DNA from: Gorsachius magnificus
Lineage: Eukaryota; Chordata; Aves; Pelecaniformes; Ardeidae
DNA length: 64,000 nucleotides
Assembly: GCA_034008185.1 (NCBI GenBank)
Contig: CM067082.1
Coordinates: 86,489,684 to 86,553,683 of the forward strand
Direction of reading: 5' to 3'
Positions 10,827 through 22,803 of the stretch are shown in pieces. Below the pieces are notes generated by a model. The model saw only the letters and a list, made by a program, of their open reading frames with translations. It had not been told where the DNA came from and ran no database searches. The position numbers and the translations under genes are program-made. The first letter of the stretch is position 1. Each line of letters begins with the position of its first letter.

Positions 10827-13800
10827 ATTATGCAGGGTCTCCCCCCTGGGCAAGGGCAGGAGCCACCACCTCATGTCACCAGCTGGCAAGCAGGCACCAC
10901 AAATTTGTACCAACAGGCAAGAAGTGCAAAGGCAGATTCTGCTCTCCACTGCATGGGTAGAGGAGAGCTCTGATCTGCAGAGCAGCCTCAGCCCATCCCT
11001 CCGATTCAAGCAGTTCGGAACCTTTTCTGAAGAGACAAATGTTTCATTTGCATTTCCCTTTCCCACATCAGGTACTGGGAACATAGCACTGACAGCAGTC
11101 ACGCAGGCTGTACAGCACGCAGCACTTCTGAGATCATCTTTTATGTGTTTCACAATAAAAATACTGTGAAAATCCACAGTGGCACAGGTCATCCTCCAAG
11201 TCACAGTGTTTGCTAAGTGAAGAGAAAGATATAAGGCCTAATATTGTATCATCCAGAGCAGCTCTGACTGCATGCTAGAAGCTTCCTCAGCACAGTAATT
11301 GGTAACACTCAAGGTTGGTGTTTTGTTGTGGTGGTTTTTTTTTTTTTTTTTAACAAAGTGTTGAAACTGCAGTTTAAGTGAAACACATCTGCTGCTAGCA
11401 AAGATACAAGCCATTATGGAAAATATAGTATATATTACAGAGCCAGAATATACTGCCATTGTACCACTGCCCTTCTTTGAAAGGCGGGTGAAGGAAAGGG
11501 TCAAAGCAAACCAGCTTTGGAGGAAGGAAAGGATCATCTAGCAATCCAGCCACATAGCAAAATCTTCATTTACCGCGTACCAGTCTCCTACTGCTCGCTC
11601 TGCCTTCCCCAGCCAGGACCTCAGCCTCAAACACCTCTGTTTCTGAGAGTCTGGATCTATCCCCAAACCTCTCTGCATCCGAGGGCCTGGAGGACCCCAG
11701 CCCTGCAGTACCCAAGGTGCTGCCTGTCCGAAAGCAGGCAGAAGAGCCATGCTTTGCTCCCTCACACAAAAGAAAGCTCCCGTGGCTGCACAGATCAGCC
11801 TTTCAATGACTTGCAACCCCTAGGAAGCCCAGAAGCAGCTTCTTGCCCACCCCTGGATTGGATGCCATTAAAAATAGGCAGGGACCATGCTCCATCTTTT
11901 CTTTGCAAATGCACAGGTTTGATTCTTGCTATCTTTTCATTTGCCTCCGACTCTGAAATCATCCCATCACTTTGAAAGTTAATGGAGAATCTGTGAAAGA
12001 GTACCAATAGCATACATCCCCTAATATCACCTGTGAGCAGCTCGCTGGAAAGGAAACAGAGCAAATGAGATCTTCTGGACCCAGGAACCTGCGTCTGGAG
12101 AGCAAACCAAGAAAGCTGCTTCCCAAAGGGCCCTTTGTATGCAAGTTTGAAAGGATGGGGCTGAAAATCAGCATAGGCAAAGGAATCTTCTTTTCAGAAT
12201 AGTCCTTTGGTTGTGGAGGAGTAAAGATACACTTTCAGAAGTACTGTTGTGGCTTAATCTTCCTAAATACCATTTCACAGGAGGCCAAGCACCCTGCATT
12301 TTTAAGGAGGTTTCACAGATTGTTTATCTTAATATAATCTCCCACAACGTTTATGGGGAGAGTTTTATTTAATGCTGTCTGTGATCTGTATAAACATCAC
12401 CATAGTATTAGGCTAACCAAGCTCTGAGTTGAACTGGAAGTCGTGTGGGAGCTTTATTTAGGATATTAAAGTAGCACAGTTCAATATATGATTTTATTTG
12501 CAGTAGACTGCTGGGAATTAGAGATTAGTCATATGGGGATTTTAACAGTTGTGTAGTTATGAGAGGCTGACTCAATGGTTTTCATCTTGTAAAATGTCAC
12601 CCAACTGTCTTGTTACTTCAAACTATAAGATTAAGAAGTTAAATACTTAAATCCCCAAAGAAAGGCTTGAATTTTGGGGTGGGAGGGCAGGAAAAAAGCA
12701 CAGAAGGAGAGAAGTAGAAAGGTATCTGCAAGCACAGTTCCACACTCTTCTCACAAGTGACTAGAAAAATGGCACTAGTGCTTCCAAATTTAATTTTCTC
12801 TCCATGACCCTGTGTCAGGTTCATTCAGTTTACAAGTCGATTTCACCTTATTAATTGTCAGCCTTGAAAACGCCACTTGGTATCCACAAATCAAGTTGTG
12901 TCTCTTTATGCCTCCTAAATCACCAGTAATGAAGATTCTGCCCTTTGTAATTTACCTGTCGGTGCTTTGGAGATCCAGACCCAAATCCATCTTACTCACC
13001 CCTGCAGTGCCGGCGCGTGCTGGCTCTGGATCTTCTCTGAAGCAGCGCTGTTGTTTCAATGTGGAAGAGACTAAGACAGAAATTTCCCAGACTGCCTCAT
13101 TTTCCTCCACTCTCTGCAAACAGTCTCTGTATGTTGTAGGCATATTGCTGGGATGCTGAGATAATCTGTGAAAGGTAAGTCTTAAATACTGGAAGAGTGA
13201 AGGATCGGATACAATTACCCACTGCTCTACCCTGATTTATGTGTTGACAATCTTAGTAGCAGAATAGGCAGAGGATGAAAACAGAAAAGGATGGGCACAA
13301 CCTGACCACCATTGCAGAATTTCAATGTACCTGTCATTCACTAGGTTTTATTTCACATACACACAGGAATCCAGGTTTCTGTGGTGTCTGAATTCTTAGC
13401 CTTTTGCCCCCAGTATCAATAACTACCATTTGTTACTAGGAGAGACCGCTTGTCCTCTATTAGAAGTCCATCCTTCTTCACATTCTAGGCTTGGTATTGA
13501 TTTCATTTACACAATCATACAGTCTATTTAAGCTTGTACTTTTAGGAAAGTGATAGTACTTTACATTAGGAAGTGTCTCTTGCTAGATTCACATATGGCA
13601 ATTGCATGGTGAGTTGAAAAAGAAGCAATCAAGGGCTGCGCGTGGGAGTTCCCGATTTGTGCCTCGGAGTTACTGCCTCTCTGCCAGGTATAAAGGCAGA
13701 GACAGAACAAACTCTTCTAGCAAAAATAACACTATTTTTGACTGCTTGCACATAACCAAGATCAGGGATCAGATTTCTTATGTCAGTCGTGCTATCTTTT

Positions 13801-14872
13801 TAGGCAATTCCAAACTCTGTGCATTGAAACCTGTATCTTACTGCCCTGCCCGCAGTCCAGTTTCTGGTAATCACTCTGCCCCAGAATGAGCATTCAGATA
13901 GGCAGAAATTATCTGATCCCAGAACCTCCATATTTACTCCTCCGAAAGTGAAACCAACTCCAAAATCCATATATCAATCATAAGCTTAACACTTTGTCTC
14001 CTACCTCTTTAAAGGATGGAAAATGCCAATAGTCCATGAGTTTCACTCCATTCATTCATCCCGGTTCTTGGGACGTTGGAGCCAGGATGAAGAAAATCAT
14101 CACGTAGCCATTAAACAAATGTCACTGAAAACTACAACCTGTTAAGAAAAGTTAGCTATATAAGACTTCAAATACCAAATGTAGTCCATTCTCTACCAAA
14201 CCAAGACTCTCCTTACAAAAACATCTTCTCCTTAGCAAGTTGCTTGAAAGAGAACCTTATACAAGATGTTTAAGCATTTGCAGAACTGAAGCCTTATATA
14301 GGTTCTTATGATCTTGGCTATTTCTCATTTTTCCTCTGCCCTTATTTCTAATTTACAGGGGTCTAAAATAGCCACTGTAATTGATTAAACAGAGCAATCC
14401 TAATGTAATTTTAATCTTGGGAATTTCCTAGGCACCTGGACTGGGATACAGGGGATGTATGTCAGGGTAGGCATCAATCTCTGACATACCATGGCAGTTT
14501 TCATTTTCTTACAGCCTTTTCAAACAGGTACAGCTATGATGCTACTCTTCCTCTGGGAGACCAAGTGAGAAAACACACCTCAGGCAGTAGTGGTTTGTTT
14601 CTTTCTCCCTTGCTCTTCAGTGCTTTAGCTTAAGAACTTACACTGTACAAAATGGTAGTTTTGCTGTCACAGGTAGAGCAAGCTTAGTACCTAGAATAAC
14701 CAGGAACCACTCCTAGAAGGACAAAGGATAATAATTTCTTATTCTCCCTTTGAGATTAATAATCCATCCTCACCTTCCTTATTTCCACCTACTAAACCCC
14801 TTAATCATTGCTGAACCACCATCAAGGTAATTACCTTCATCCATGTCATCATTTTAACTCATTGCCCACATG
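10827..14872. other. Intergenic; one non-coding exon-like segment
   Basis: Holds a T16 run at 11337-11352 and the exon-like 13124-13174. Overlapping chance frames occur at 11517-11975 on both strands, where GC is higher. Confidence 0.55.
13124..13174 (+). ncRNA. Exon-like segment with strong splice sites, non-coding
   Basis: A very good acceptor (a long CT-rich tract ending CTCTGCAAACAG) is followed 51 bases later by a consensus donor (GTGAAAG then GTAAGTCTT). All three frames contain a stop, so it could only be part of a UTR or a long non-coding RNA upstream of LY86. Splice-site strength alone often gives false exons in intergenic DNA. Confidence 0.12.
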
Positions 14873-15270
14873 CTGTGGCAATGAGTTTCACTGCTTATCA
14901 ATCACTGTGAGGAGAGTTATTCCTTGAAGACCTTTAAGCCTGTTCCCCCAGTGAATTTCACCACATATTCTTGCACTGTGGCTGCCCATAGCAAATCCTG
15001 ACTCACTTTCTCCATGCCAGTCATCACGACAGACATCCACGGCACCCCTCATCTGTCTTCCCACAGTCACTTTTTTCCCCCCCAGACTGAAGAACAGGAC
15101 TTATTCTCATGCTATAAAAGCTACAGCATCTATTATCCTTCTTACCCTTTTCTGAGCATTTTCCAGTCCCACTGCATCCTATTTGAGATGGTGTGATCAG
15201 AACTGCATAGATTTATATAGACACATAATGATAGATCTCAGTTCCTTTTCTGATCATGTCTAGCCTTCCA
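14873..15270 (-). mobile_element. Ancient amniote-type CR1/L3-like LINE fossil, antisense
   Basis: Heavily decayed, but several blocks in order match the reverse complement of old amniote CR1/L3-like elements. They are GGCAATGAGTTTCAC, ACTCACTTTCTCCATGCCAGTC, CCCTTTTCTGAGCATTTTCC and TTTGAGATGGTGTGATCAGA, followed by ACTGCATAGATTTATATAGA. These correspond to the ORF2 C-terminus. The divergence is much greater than in the other CR1 copies here, implying insertion before the avian CR1 radiation. The boundaries are approximate. Confidence 0.7.
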
Positions 15271-15599
15271 TCATGAGGTCATGAGGGAACTGAAACAATA
15301 GCTTTTATAATGCAGAGGCAGTATCTTCTGTGCCCCAGCTGAAACAGCCTTGGTTACAGGGGATCCAGGCTCAGATGAATGAGAAGATGCCACCAATAAA
15401 AGCAAAAACAACCCAGAATGAAATAAAATGAGGCAGTCAGATTAGAATTTATTTTAAAAGAGGAGATAGTGAGATAATAAAAAAGAAATATGTATGCAAG
15501 CTTTCCTAGCACAGTGTTTTGGAGGGACAAAAAAAAAAATCGTATTTTATTTTCAAGCTGTGGTTTGAAAAAGTGTCACTGAGGAAACCATACCAGAAA

Positions 15600-16010
15600 T
15601 TTAGGGTATGTCTATGCTGCACAATGCTAATTTACCCAGCTGAGCTCTGTGCTAATGCAGCTATATTGCTTACAGTACTTACAGCTAACTAGTTTAGAGC
15701 GCTCTCTGAAATCTCTTCACCAACTCTCACTGTGCAATGGAAAAATACTTTTTTTTAGTCTTCAGCTCTGCAGGGCACCTTGAAAAGGCAGGTAACACGC
15801 TACTATCTCCTTTATATGAGCAAAATAGTGGCTGTAGTACCCTTACAGACATAGGGTGTTAAATATACCTTGCAGAAAGACCCCAGCCAGGACAACCCAT
15901 GCAGCTTAACTGTGCACAGATGAATATGCCTATTGATTTCAACAGAAGTGCTCTCAGGCGCAGAGTTAAATCCAGGCATATGGGTCTTCTGCAGCAGTAG
16001 GGCCTAAAAT
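15600..16010. repeat. Possible ancient amniote repeat remnants
   Basis: AGGGTATGTCTATGCTGCAC at 15602 and TTGATTTCAACAGAAGTGCT near 15934 resemble motifs that recur in turtle, crocodile and bird genomes. I cannot name the family or define the ends. Confidence 0.2.
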
Positions 16011-19000
16011 TGGTAACCCCCCCACGCAATGAAAATGAGCTCTTCAACTGAGCCTGTGCAAGATATTATGCTATTGGGGTGACAGTGCCAAACACAAGTG
16101 GGTGTTGTACCTTGGATACAGCACTTGCTGCACACTCAAAAGCACCTTACTCTACACAGGCTCAAAACATAAGAGCCAGACTGAGTCTTGTACAGTCAAA
16201 AATACAGCCACAACAAGGGGACTTACAGTGTTAGCTCTGATCTAGAGAGAAAGCTTATTCCTGCCTATTTCTGCCAACAGAGCAACACCAACTTGTGTAC
16301 AGAGGGTTGGTGCTTGCCAAGAGCCCAGGTCCCAAGCAATTACAGCCTGGTTGTTGCTCTTACCCAAAGCCCTTAGCCCCAGGCAAACCCAAAGGAGCAG
16401 CCCCACCTGCCTTGTGCAGAGCCATCTGGTGTGTTCCCAAATCCACAAGGAATGGAAAACCTCCAAGCCCCCTCCAAGAATGTGCAATGACACTCAGCAC
16501 TAAGCAGAGTTTGGAGGGGATGGACCTGAACATTTCTGAGCAGCTCCTCATTGAAACAGGCACAGAATAATCACCAGAGTAGCTATGCCCACAGGCTGGT
16601 CTAGGAGAAACACAGTATTAAATTAACAGCTACCCATGACACACACAGCTGACATGATAGCTGATGTATTTTTGGCCTGATTCCTGTCTGTCAGCTCCCT
16701 TTAGTGAATTTTCTCTTTAGCTAATTTTAGCCAAATTTGAAAGAAGGGCTGGAGTCTCACAGATAATTATATTTTTATAAGTTTCAGGGATCTGGCAGCT
16801 GGAGAGAGAAGAAAGACCAAAATTAGTACTTTCTGTTAAAGGAAAGCAGGCAAAACTCAGATGCTATATATTCTGGTGAGCCTGAAACAGCAAACAAACC
16901 CGTACACATTCGGCAGCAGACTAGCATTGCTGGTGTTTGCTCTTGCCAGAACTGGTGGTTTTGCGCTGGTGTATAGTTTAGGACACAAACTCATAGGTAT
17001 CCAGGTTTAATTAGTTCTGCTATTCTCGTAACAGTTTCTATTAGTTTGCTGAGGTATTAAGTAGTAGCAGAGCATCCACTGAAATTAGGATGATTTGTGA
17101 AGGAGTGGTCAAAAATATCTATTTTATTGTAGAAAAAAATTTAACAATGACATGTCAGCAATTACTTTTATTCTTCTTGAGCAGTCTGTTCTTCAACTTT
17201 TAATCCTACAGCTATTAGAAAGCAAGACTGGACAGTGAACTTTGTAATTATTTAAAAAGGAATTCAAAGCATCTCAGGCCAATCTTCTATTATGTGTCAA
17301 ATTAAAGGAAACTGTGTTTTGCCTTTAAATTAAAATGAAAAAAGAAAAACAATTCTTGAGAAATAAAAATGTCATTGTTCAAGGAAGAGTAATAAAGTAT
17401 GAATGCTTCTCCTTCAGCTGTCCTTGTAAATGAAGTCACTGAAGTCAATAAATTACCATTACCCAAGCTTCATAAATCCTCAGTGGTTGGATTTTACCAC
17501 ATAGCTTAAGCTACAAGACTTCAGAAGAGGCTAAGAAAGATTCATTTGGTGTATTTATAGACAGAGACAAGGTCTCCAAACTTTTTCAACTGTTACTTGC
17601 AGTGTCAACATGGAAAAAGTTGCTTGTCATGGAAACTGGTGGTTCTAAAACACAGTGCTTTGCATGGGAAGCTATAACTAAAGGCCTACTCAGTAGACTG
17701 AGAGGTTTCATCTCCCCATCATCAGTCACAACTTCGCTAGCAGGTTATCTGGAAGAGGTAATGAAAAAAGCAATACAAAATTAAGGTAAAAGTAGGGTCA
17801 GTGTAGATACAAATAGAAAATATCCATGAAACTTGAAATACAATCTAGAAAGTAAAAAGTGGGAGAGCTGATCAAAACAGGAGGTAAAATATGGCCATGT
17901 ATGCACTAAGCTGCATGAATCTTGCTGGGAGCTATCTGAGAAGCAGTGACCGCAGATGAATTCCTCCCATAAGGATTCGGCCCCTAGATGGAACAACATC
18001 CAGAACCATAAAGGATATATAACAGCACAGTTTGAAAGGGGAAAATCAGAAAAAATAAGGAGAATGTCTAATCTACACCATGAAATTAGTCACTGCTGAA
18101 AAGCACTTTGCGCCTTGTGGAGTTCAAGCCTAAGCTTGTCTGCATTGTCCTGCGATTAAAGAGCATGAAGAAGGCTTCTACATCCTGAAAAAAAATCTGG
18201 GAGTGTAGGTCTCATTAACTATCAGTGGATTTTGGGCTTCTAGATACCCCAATCTCCTGAATTTTGGAGCCTGTGTTGCTTACACACTTCTGATGATTTT
18301 TACTCCTTCGCTCCCTTTGAATGAAGTAAACTGAGCAGGCTGGGGACCGTCTCACACGTTTATCTCCTTAACTGATCCCAAAATACAAACAATAGCTTGA
18401 CATCCATTTCTAGAAGAACAAAAAGGGAGACCTCTATAGCAATGGACAAATGAGAAAAAGCTGCCATGATGGAGCTCAGAGCCAGACCGGGGAGAACAGG
18501 GGCTGTAGGAAAGCTGTTAATTAAACATTGCTTCTACTATTAATAGGCTGACAGAGGGCATCATTATCAAAAGGAAACACACGCACCAGTTCAAAAAGCT
18601 GTTTCTTGTATTTGCTTGGTTTACAAGGAAGCCATCTGAGTACATCAGATTAAGATTAGTATTATACGCTGTCACAGGCAGTCCCTGAAAGCAACCTATG
18701 AGCTTAACAACACACAGTATATGACAGCATTCAGAGCACAGATTTTACTGTTCCCATACCTTTAAACAGCACTTGGTGACTTGGAATATCCTGAGCAGGG
18801 ACACAGGAGGTCTGGATTAAGAAGAAATTATTAATTACTGATTTTTTTTTTTTCCCCCCTCTGGCATTAGGCATGAAGATAAATGCCAGGAATTCACCTG
18901 CCCTGTTGAAGCTGACTCAGAAAAGGTGCTTTGTTAAGTTCAAGTGCACAGAAAAGGGGACAGGAACAAAGCAAGAAACTTTTCCATCTTATCAAAAACT

Positions 19001-19856
19001 AGCTAGTCCTTGTCAGCATTCGGAGCAGATGCTTCAAAAAAAAGCTTCTGTGACTCGTATTAGCTTAGACACAGTTACCAACACTGTTCTACACTCCAAT
19101 CACAAAACCATTCACTCATGAAAGTGGTCCTAATATTGAGACCACAAAAAGCTTGGCAAAGAGTACTTTGGGGGCTTGCAAAAGGAACTTGGCAAGTGCT
19201 TACGCAGTGCTCAGGAACCTTGCTGATCCAAAACCTGGAAGTTGTCTGGCTTCCCACAGAGTGCAGGCCATAATCTTTTGACCAGGAATTCCTGGGTCAA
19301 ACTCAGTAACTTGTGGCATCTTTCTGCTAAGCTGGCATATGCTGTAATGTTCCCAGCTCGCAGCAGCTTCTGCAAAGAAATTTCACAATTAACTTATCTT
19401 TGCATAAGACCAGAAACAGAAATCCTGAACTTTCTTACTTTACTGACTGCTAACAAGAGAGCACCCTTCAGCAATTGTTTCTCTCATTCACACCAAATTA
19501 ACAAAAAAACCCATGTTGCCTCCAGAGTTCAGCTCTGGGTTTTAAGGCCAGCGTGACATTGTCCAGAACTGGATGAGCTCCAGGGCTGAAGGCAAGGACA
19601 GTGCAAGCACTTGTGATTGCATCGAAGCTCAGCTGCAACTCGAACTAGGATACAGTCTTTCTGGCACCTCTGGTGCTACTGGATCCACTTTACAAAGTGA
19701 AAGCTAGAGGACATTTTAGTGACTTATTCAAGCCATAGTCAGGTTGCTTACAGTTCTCTGCTGACAATGCAACATACTCCTTTAACTAGGGCTTCATCTT
19801 ACCAACATTTTTCCAGAAAATTTGGAATAGCCATAGCTCAAAAAGGTTGTAAAGTT
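16011..19856. other. Intergenic; one open exon-like segment
   Basis: No repeat is recognised. A very strong acceptor-like tract (T12C6 near 18842-18872) is followed by an open stretch but no acceptable donor. Confidence 0.55.
17603..17757 (+). other. Exon-like open segment, + strand
   Basis: The acceptor is a pyrimidine-rich tract ending TGTTACTTGCAG, and the donor is GAAGAG then GTAATG. The segment is open in one frame for 51 codons (two leading bases, ending in phase 0) and includes GLLSRLRGFISPSSVTTSL. I recognise no family and found no partner exon in matching phase. It is as likely to be chance as real. Confidence 0.12.
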
Positions 19857-20000
19857 CTTGTCCTTGGAGGTTTTAAGGACTCAACTGGATAAAGCCCTGC
19901 ATAACTTGGTCTAACCTCATTTTCCACCCTACTTTGAGCAAGACATGGGACTAGAAATGTCCCAAGATCACTTCCAACCTGAATTAGACTATGATCTTTT
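19857..20000 (+). mobile_element. CR1 3'-end fragment, sense orientation, old
   Basis: The + strand reads CTTGGAGGTTTTAAGGACTC, then AACTGGATAAAGCCCTG, ACTTGGTCTAACCTC and CACTTCCAACCTGAATTAGA. This is the characteristic CR1 ORF2 tail and 3' UTR ending in a degraded version of the terminal repeat. It is the only clearly sense-oriented CR1 in the window. Confidence 0.82.
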
Positions 20001-20751
20001 GAAAACATGGAACACTTGGAAACAAACGGCCCTCCCTAATTTTTTCTCCCATGGAGTAGATGAGGTTTTTTCAAGAATGAAATTCAAGAAAAATTCCTAT
20101 TTGTCCTGTATCCTATTTGGATATCTTAGTATGGACTAAACAGCATTTGGACGATCCAAAGCATGGATCCTCATTTCAACCTCTTGATACCCAAGCCAAG
20201 TGCTTGGTTTCATTTTAAATGTCAACATAGTGGTTATTTGCAGTCTGTTTAAGCCTGGTGGCCCGAAACTTTAGGAAAAAAAAAAAAAAAAGAGAGCATT
20301 CATCCATTACATTTGTTGGTGAAAAGAGAGAAGAACCCTCCCTCACAAGTCCCTTAGCAAGACTTGCCAGAGGAAGAAGCTTTCCATGAGGATCTGTTGA
20401 GGAGCACAGGGAAATGCTTGGAAAGCACTGGGTTGAAGTAGGCCTAATTTTAATGTATGTTTTGTACTATTTCAGGCTCTTCATTAAAGCAGAAATTGTT
20501 TTCAGATGGAGATGGATCTAACAGCCATTTTCACATACAGGAAAATACAGGCAGTCAGAGACAAAGTTCATTGTGCATGGGGCGAAGGAGTGGCAGCCTG
20601 CGAAGTTGTGGCAAAGCTGCTCGTGGTCTGGAGAGCCCCGAGGAAGTTTTAGTTCTGAAACAGAGTGCAAAGATGCTTGTTTGGAAGTCTTTCTGGTGCG
20701 TTAAAGAGGCAGTACAGCATGTATAAGACACTTGCTCAAACTCTTGCACAA
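20001..20751. other. Spacer between sense and antisense CR1 fragments
   Basis: Contains an A15 run near 20277-20291; otherwise nothing is recognised. Confidence 0.6.
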
Positions 20752-21165
20752 AATCATGGAACCACAGAATAATTTAAGTACAAAAGGACCTCTGGCGGTC
20801 ACCTAGTCCAACTTCTGAAGTTGAATACCTCCGAAGATGAGATCCCACAGTGCTTCTGGGTAAACTCTTCCTGTGTTTGAATACCTTGCCTGGGAAGACT
20901 TTTTTCCTTATGTATAGCTGGAATTTCCCACGCTGCTACTTGTGACTGTTGCCTCTTGTCCTCCCTCTGCTTCTCCTTGTATGTCATGCCAGTCCACATG
21001 TCTTTGTGGACTTTCTCCAATTTACAAATATCCTTCCTGTACCAGGGACTCAGAACTGGGCACAGTACAACAGATATGGCCTAACAAGTGCCACACAAAG
21101 GACAAAAAACCCTTGACCTGGTGGATAAGATCCTGCTAACACAGCTCAGGCTGTGGTTGGTCTTC
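20752..21165 (-). mobile_element. CR1 LINE fragment, diverged, antisense
   Basis: The 3' end is at 20752 (ATGGAACCACAGAATAAT, then AGGACCTCTGGCGGTCACCT). It continues through CTAGTCCAACTT, GCTGGAATTTCCC, GTTGCCTCTTGTCC and ACTGGGCACAGTAC to about 21165. The reading frame is broken. It belongs to an older CR1 group than the copy at 5338-6110. Confidence 0.85.
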
Positions 21166-22433
21166 AGTTATCACCAAATGCAGGGCTTCCAGAGATGGAA
21201 GTAGCCAAGCAGATCTGCATCAGCTGTAACAGGAAGAGAAAGAGAGGGATTTTTTTTTTCCCCCTTCCATGTTTCTTTGGGGTTCTTACCAGCACCCTTG
21301 CCTGCCCAGCACCACCCTGGAAACAGCAAAGAACAGTGGGAGGGCTCGGACCAGTTTACACTGAGGTCTGAAATGCATTTAATGGCTCTCACGGTTCAGG
21401 CTTCCTTAAGAGATGGACAAGCAAAGACATCAGCTGGCAGATGGACTGACAGAGCATACAGCATCAATGTCTGGTGAGAAAAGTGACTAACAGAGGACAC
21501 GGACAGGCAGAGCATCTACTTTTTAAGTAAAAACAGTAAAATCTATATTTACTTTTTTGTGCAATATCTGAACTTACTTAACTCACAGCTGAAGTACTGC
21601 AAAATCGTAGTGTGAAAAACTGGGAAATGTCAGCGGTGCTGCTGAGAAAACCTACCCCGTTTCAAAGTTTGGACACCCTGCTTCAAATAGCAATTTCCAT
21701 TGTAATTGCCCTCCCTTCACCACGTTTCTGTAAAACAGTAATAATCCTTCTTTCTTCTCCTAGAGCATAACACAAGTTCATTTGTTTGCTCTCCACTTTG
21801 GAAACTAACCAAGTTATTAAAAATGACCATTTTTGTTCCTTCTTCAGATTCAGCTTCTGTCACTTGTATTTGTAGTAAGTCATGTTTTGCCCTATGACTA
21901 GTGCTGTTTATTTCCAGGATGACAGAAGTGGCAAATTTTGGCCTATAATATCTGTGTGCAGCAGAATCTGAGAGTGGAAGAGAGACAGCAAGAAGCGATT
22001 AGAATACCACGTATTCTCAGTAACCGCCCACATACGCCTGCAACCCCACAGAAAAGAAGTTGCACCCTACAAAAAGTTATTAATCATATTTTAAAGATGT
22101 ACAGGTTAATTGAACTGTTTTGGAAGAACTGGCTACAGAATCAGTTTCATTCTGTCATTACAATTAGTCAAATTAAAATCCAATTATATTAAAAAAATCT
22201 ATTAAGAAGCCCGATAAAGACTATGATGAAGTCTAGGACACCCTCGTATTTTTTTCCATACTGCCTGCTTCTATTGCATTTCATGAGTATTGGCATCAAT
22301 TTGGCATATACTTAACTTCCAGACAATATCCTCCTTTTATAAGCTGGCCTGTCCTTCAGCAGTTTTCAGTGAGCACTTTGTATCATAGGGTACCAGCCCA
22401 AAAAACCTTGAAGATATTAGTCAAGTTTAAAGA

Positions 22434-22474
22434 CAAAAAAAAACCAAACCAAAACACAAACAAAGCCCTTCCAA
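22434..22474. repeat. A-rich (CAAA)n low-complexity tract
   Basis: An A-run followed by repeated CCAAACC/AAAACAC units. Confidence 0.7.
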
Positions 22475-22786
22475 AACCTACTTTAAAAAGTAGAGATGAA
22501 GCACAGAGGGGTTTAAAGGTGTCAAAAAGGTTGGTTTTCCCATACATGTAAGTAAAGCTTCTGGCAGGACTGAGATTGAAGTTTCCAGTCACAGAAAGTC
22601 CATCCCAGCCTAACCCTCCTTTTACAGCAAATGTTACCACTGTCCTCACTGGGTTTGGGCCCTTTCTGGGGGGAGCCAGCCCCAGACACCAAAGGATGGC
22701 TGTGACATTGTACCTAGAATAACCAGACCTCTCCTGGGGGTGCTTCCAGAAACTATGTCAAAACATGAAATAAGAGAAAACATACC

Positions 22787-22803
22787 ATATATATATATAT
22801 ATA
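22787..22803. repeat. (AT)n microsatellite
   Basis: About eight AT units followed by a short CACACACA stretch. Confidence 0.95.
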
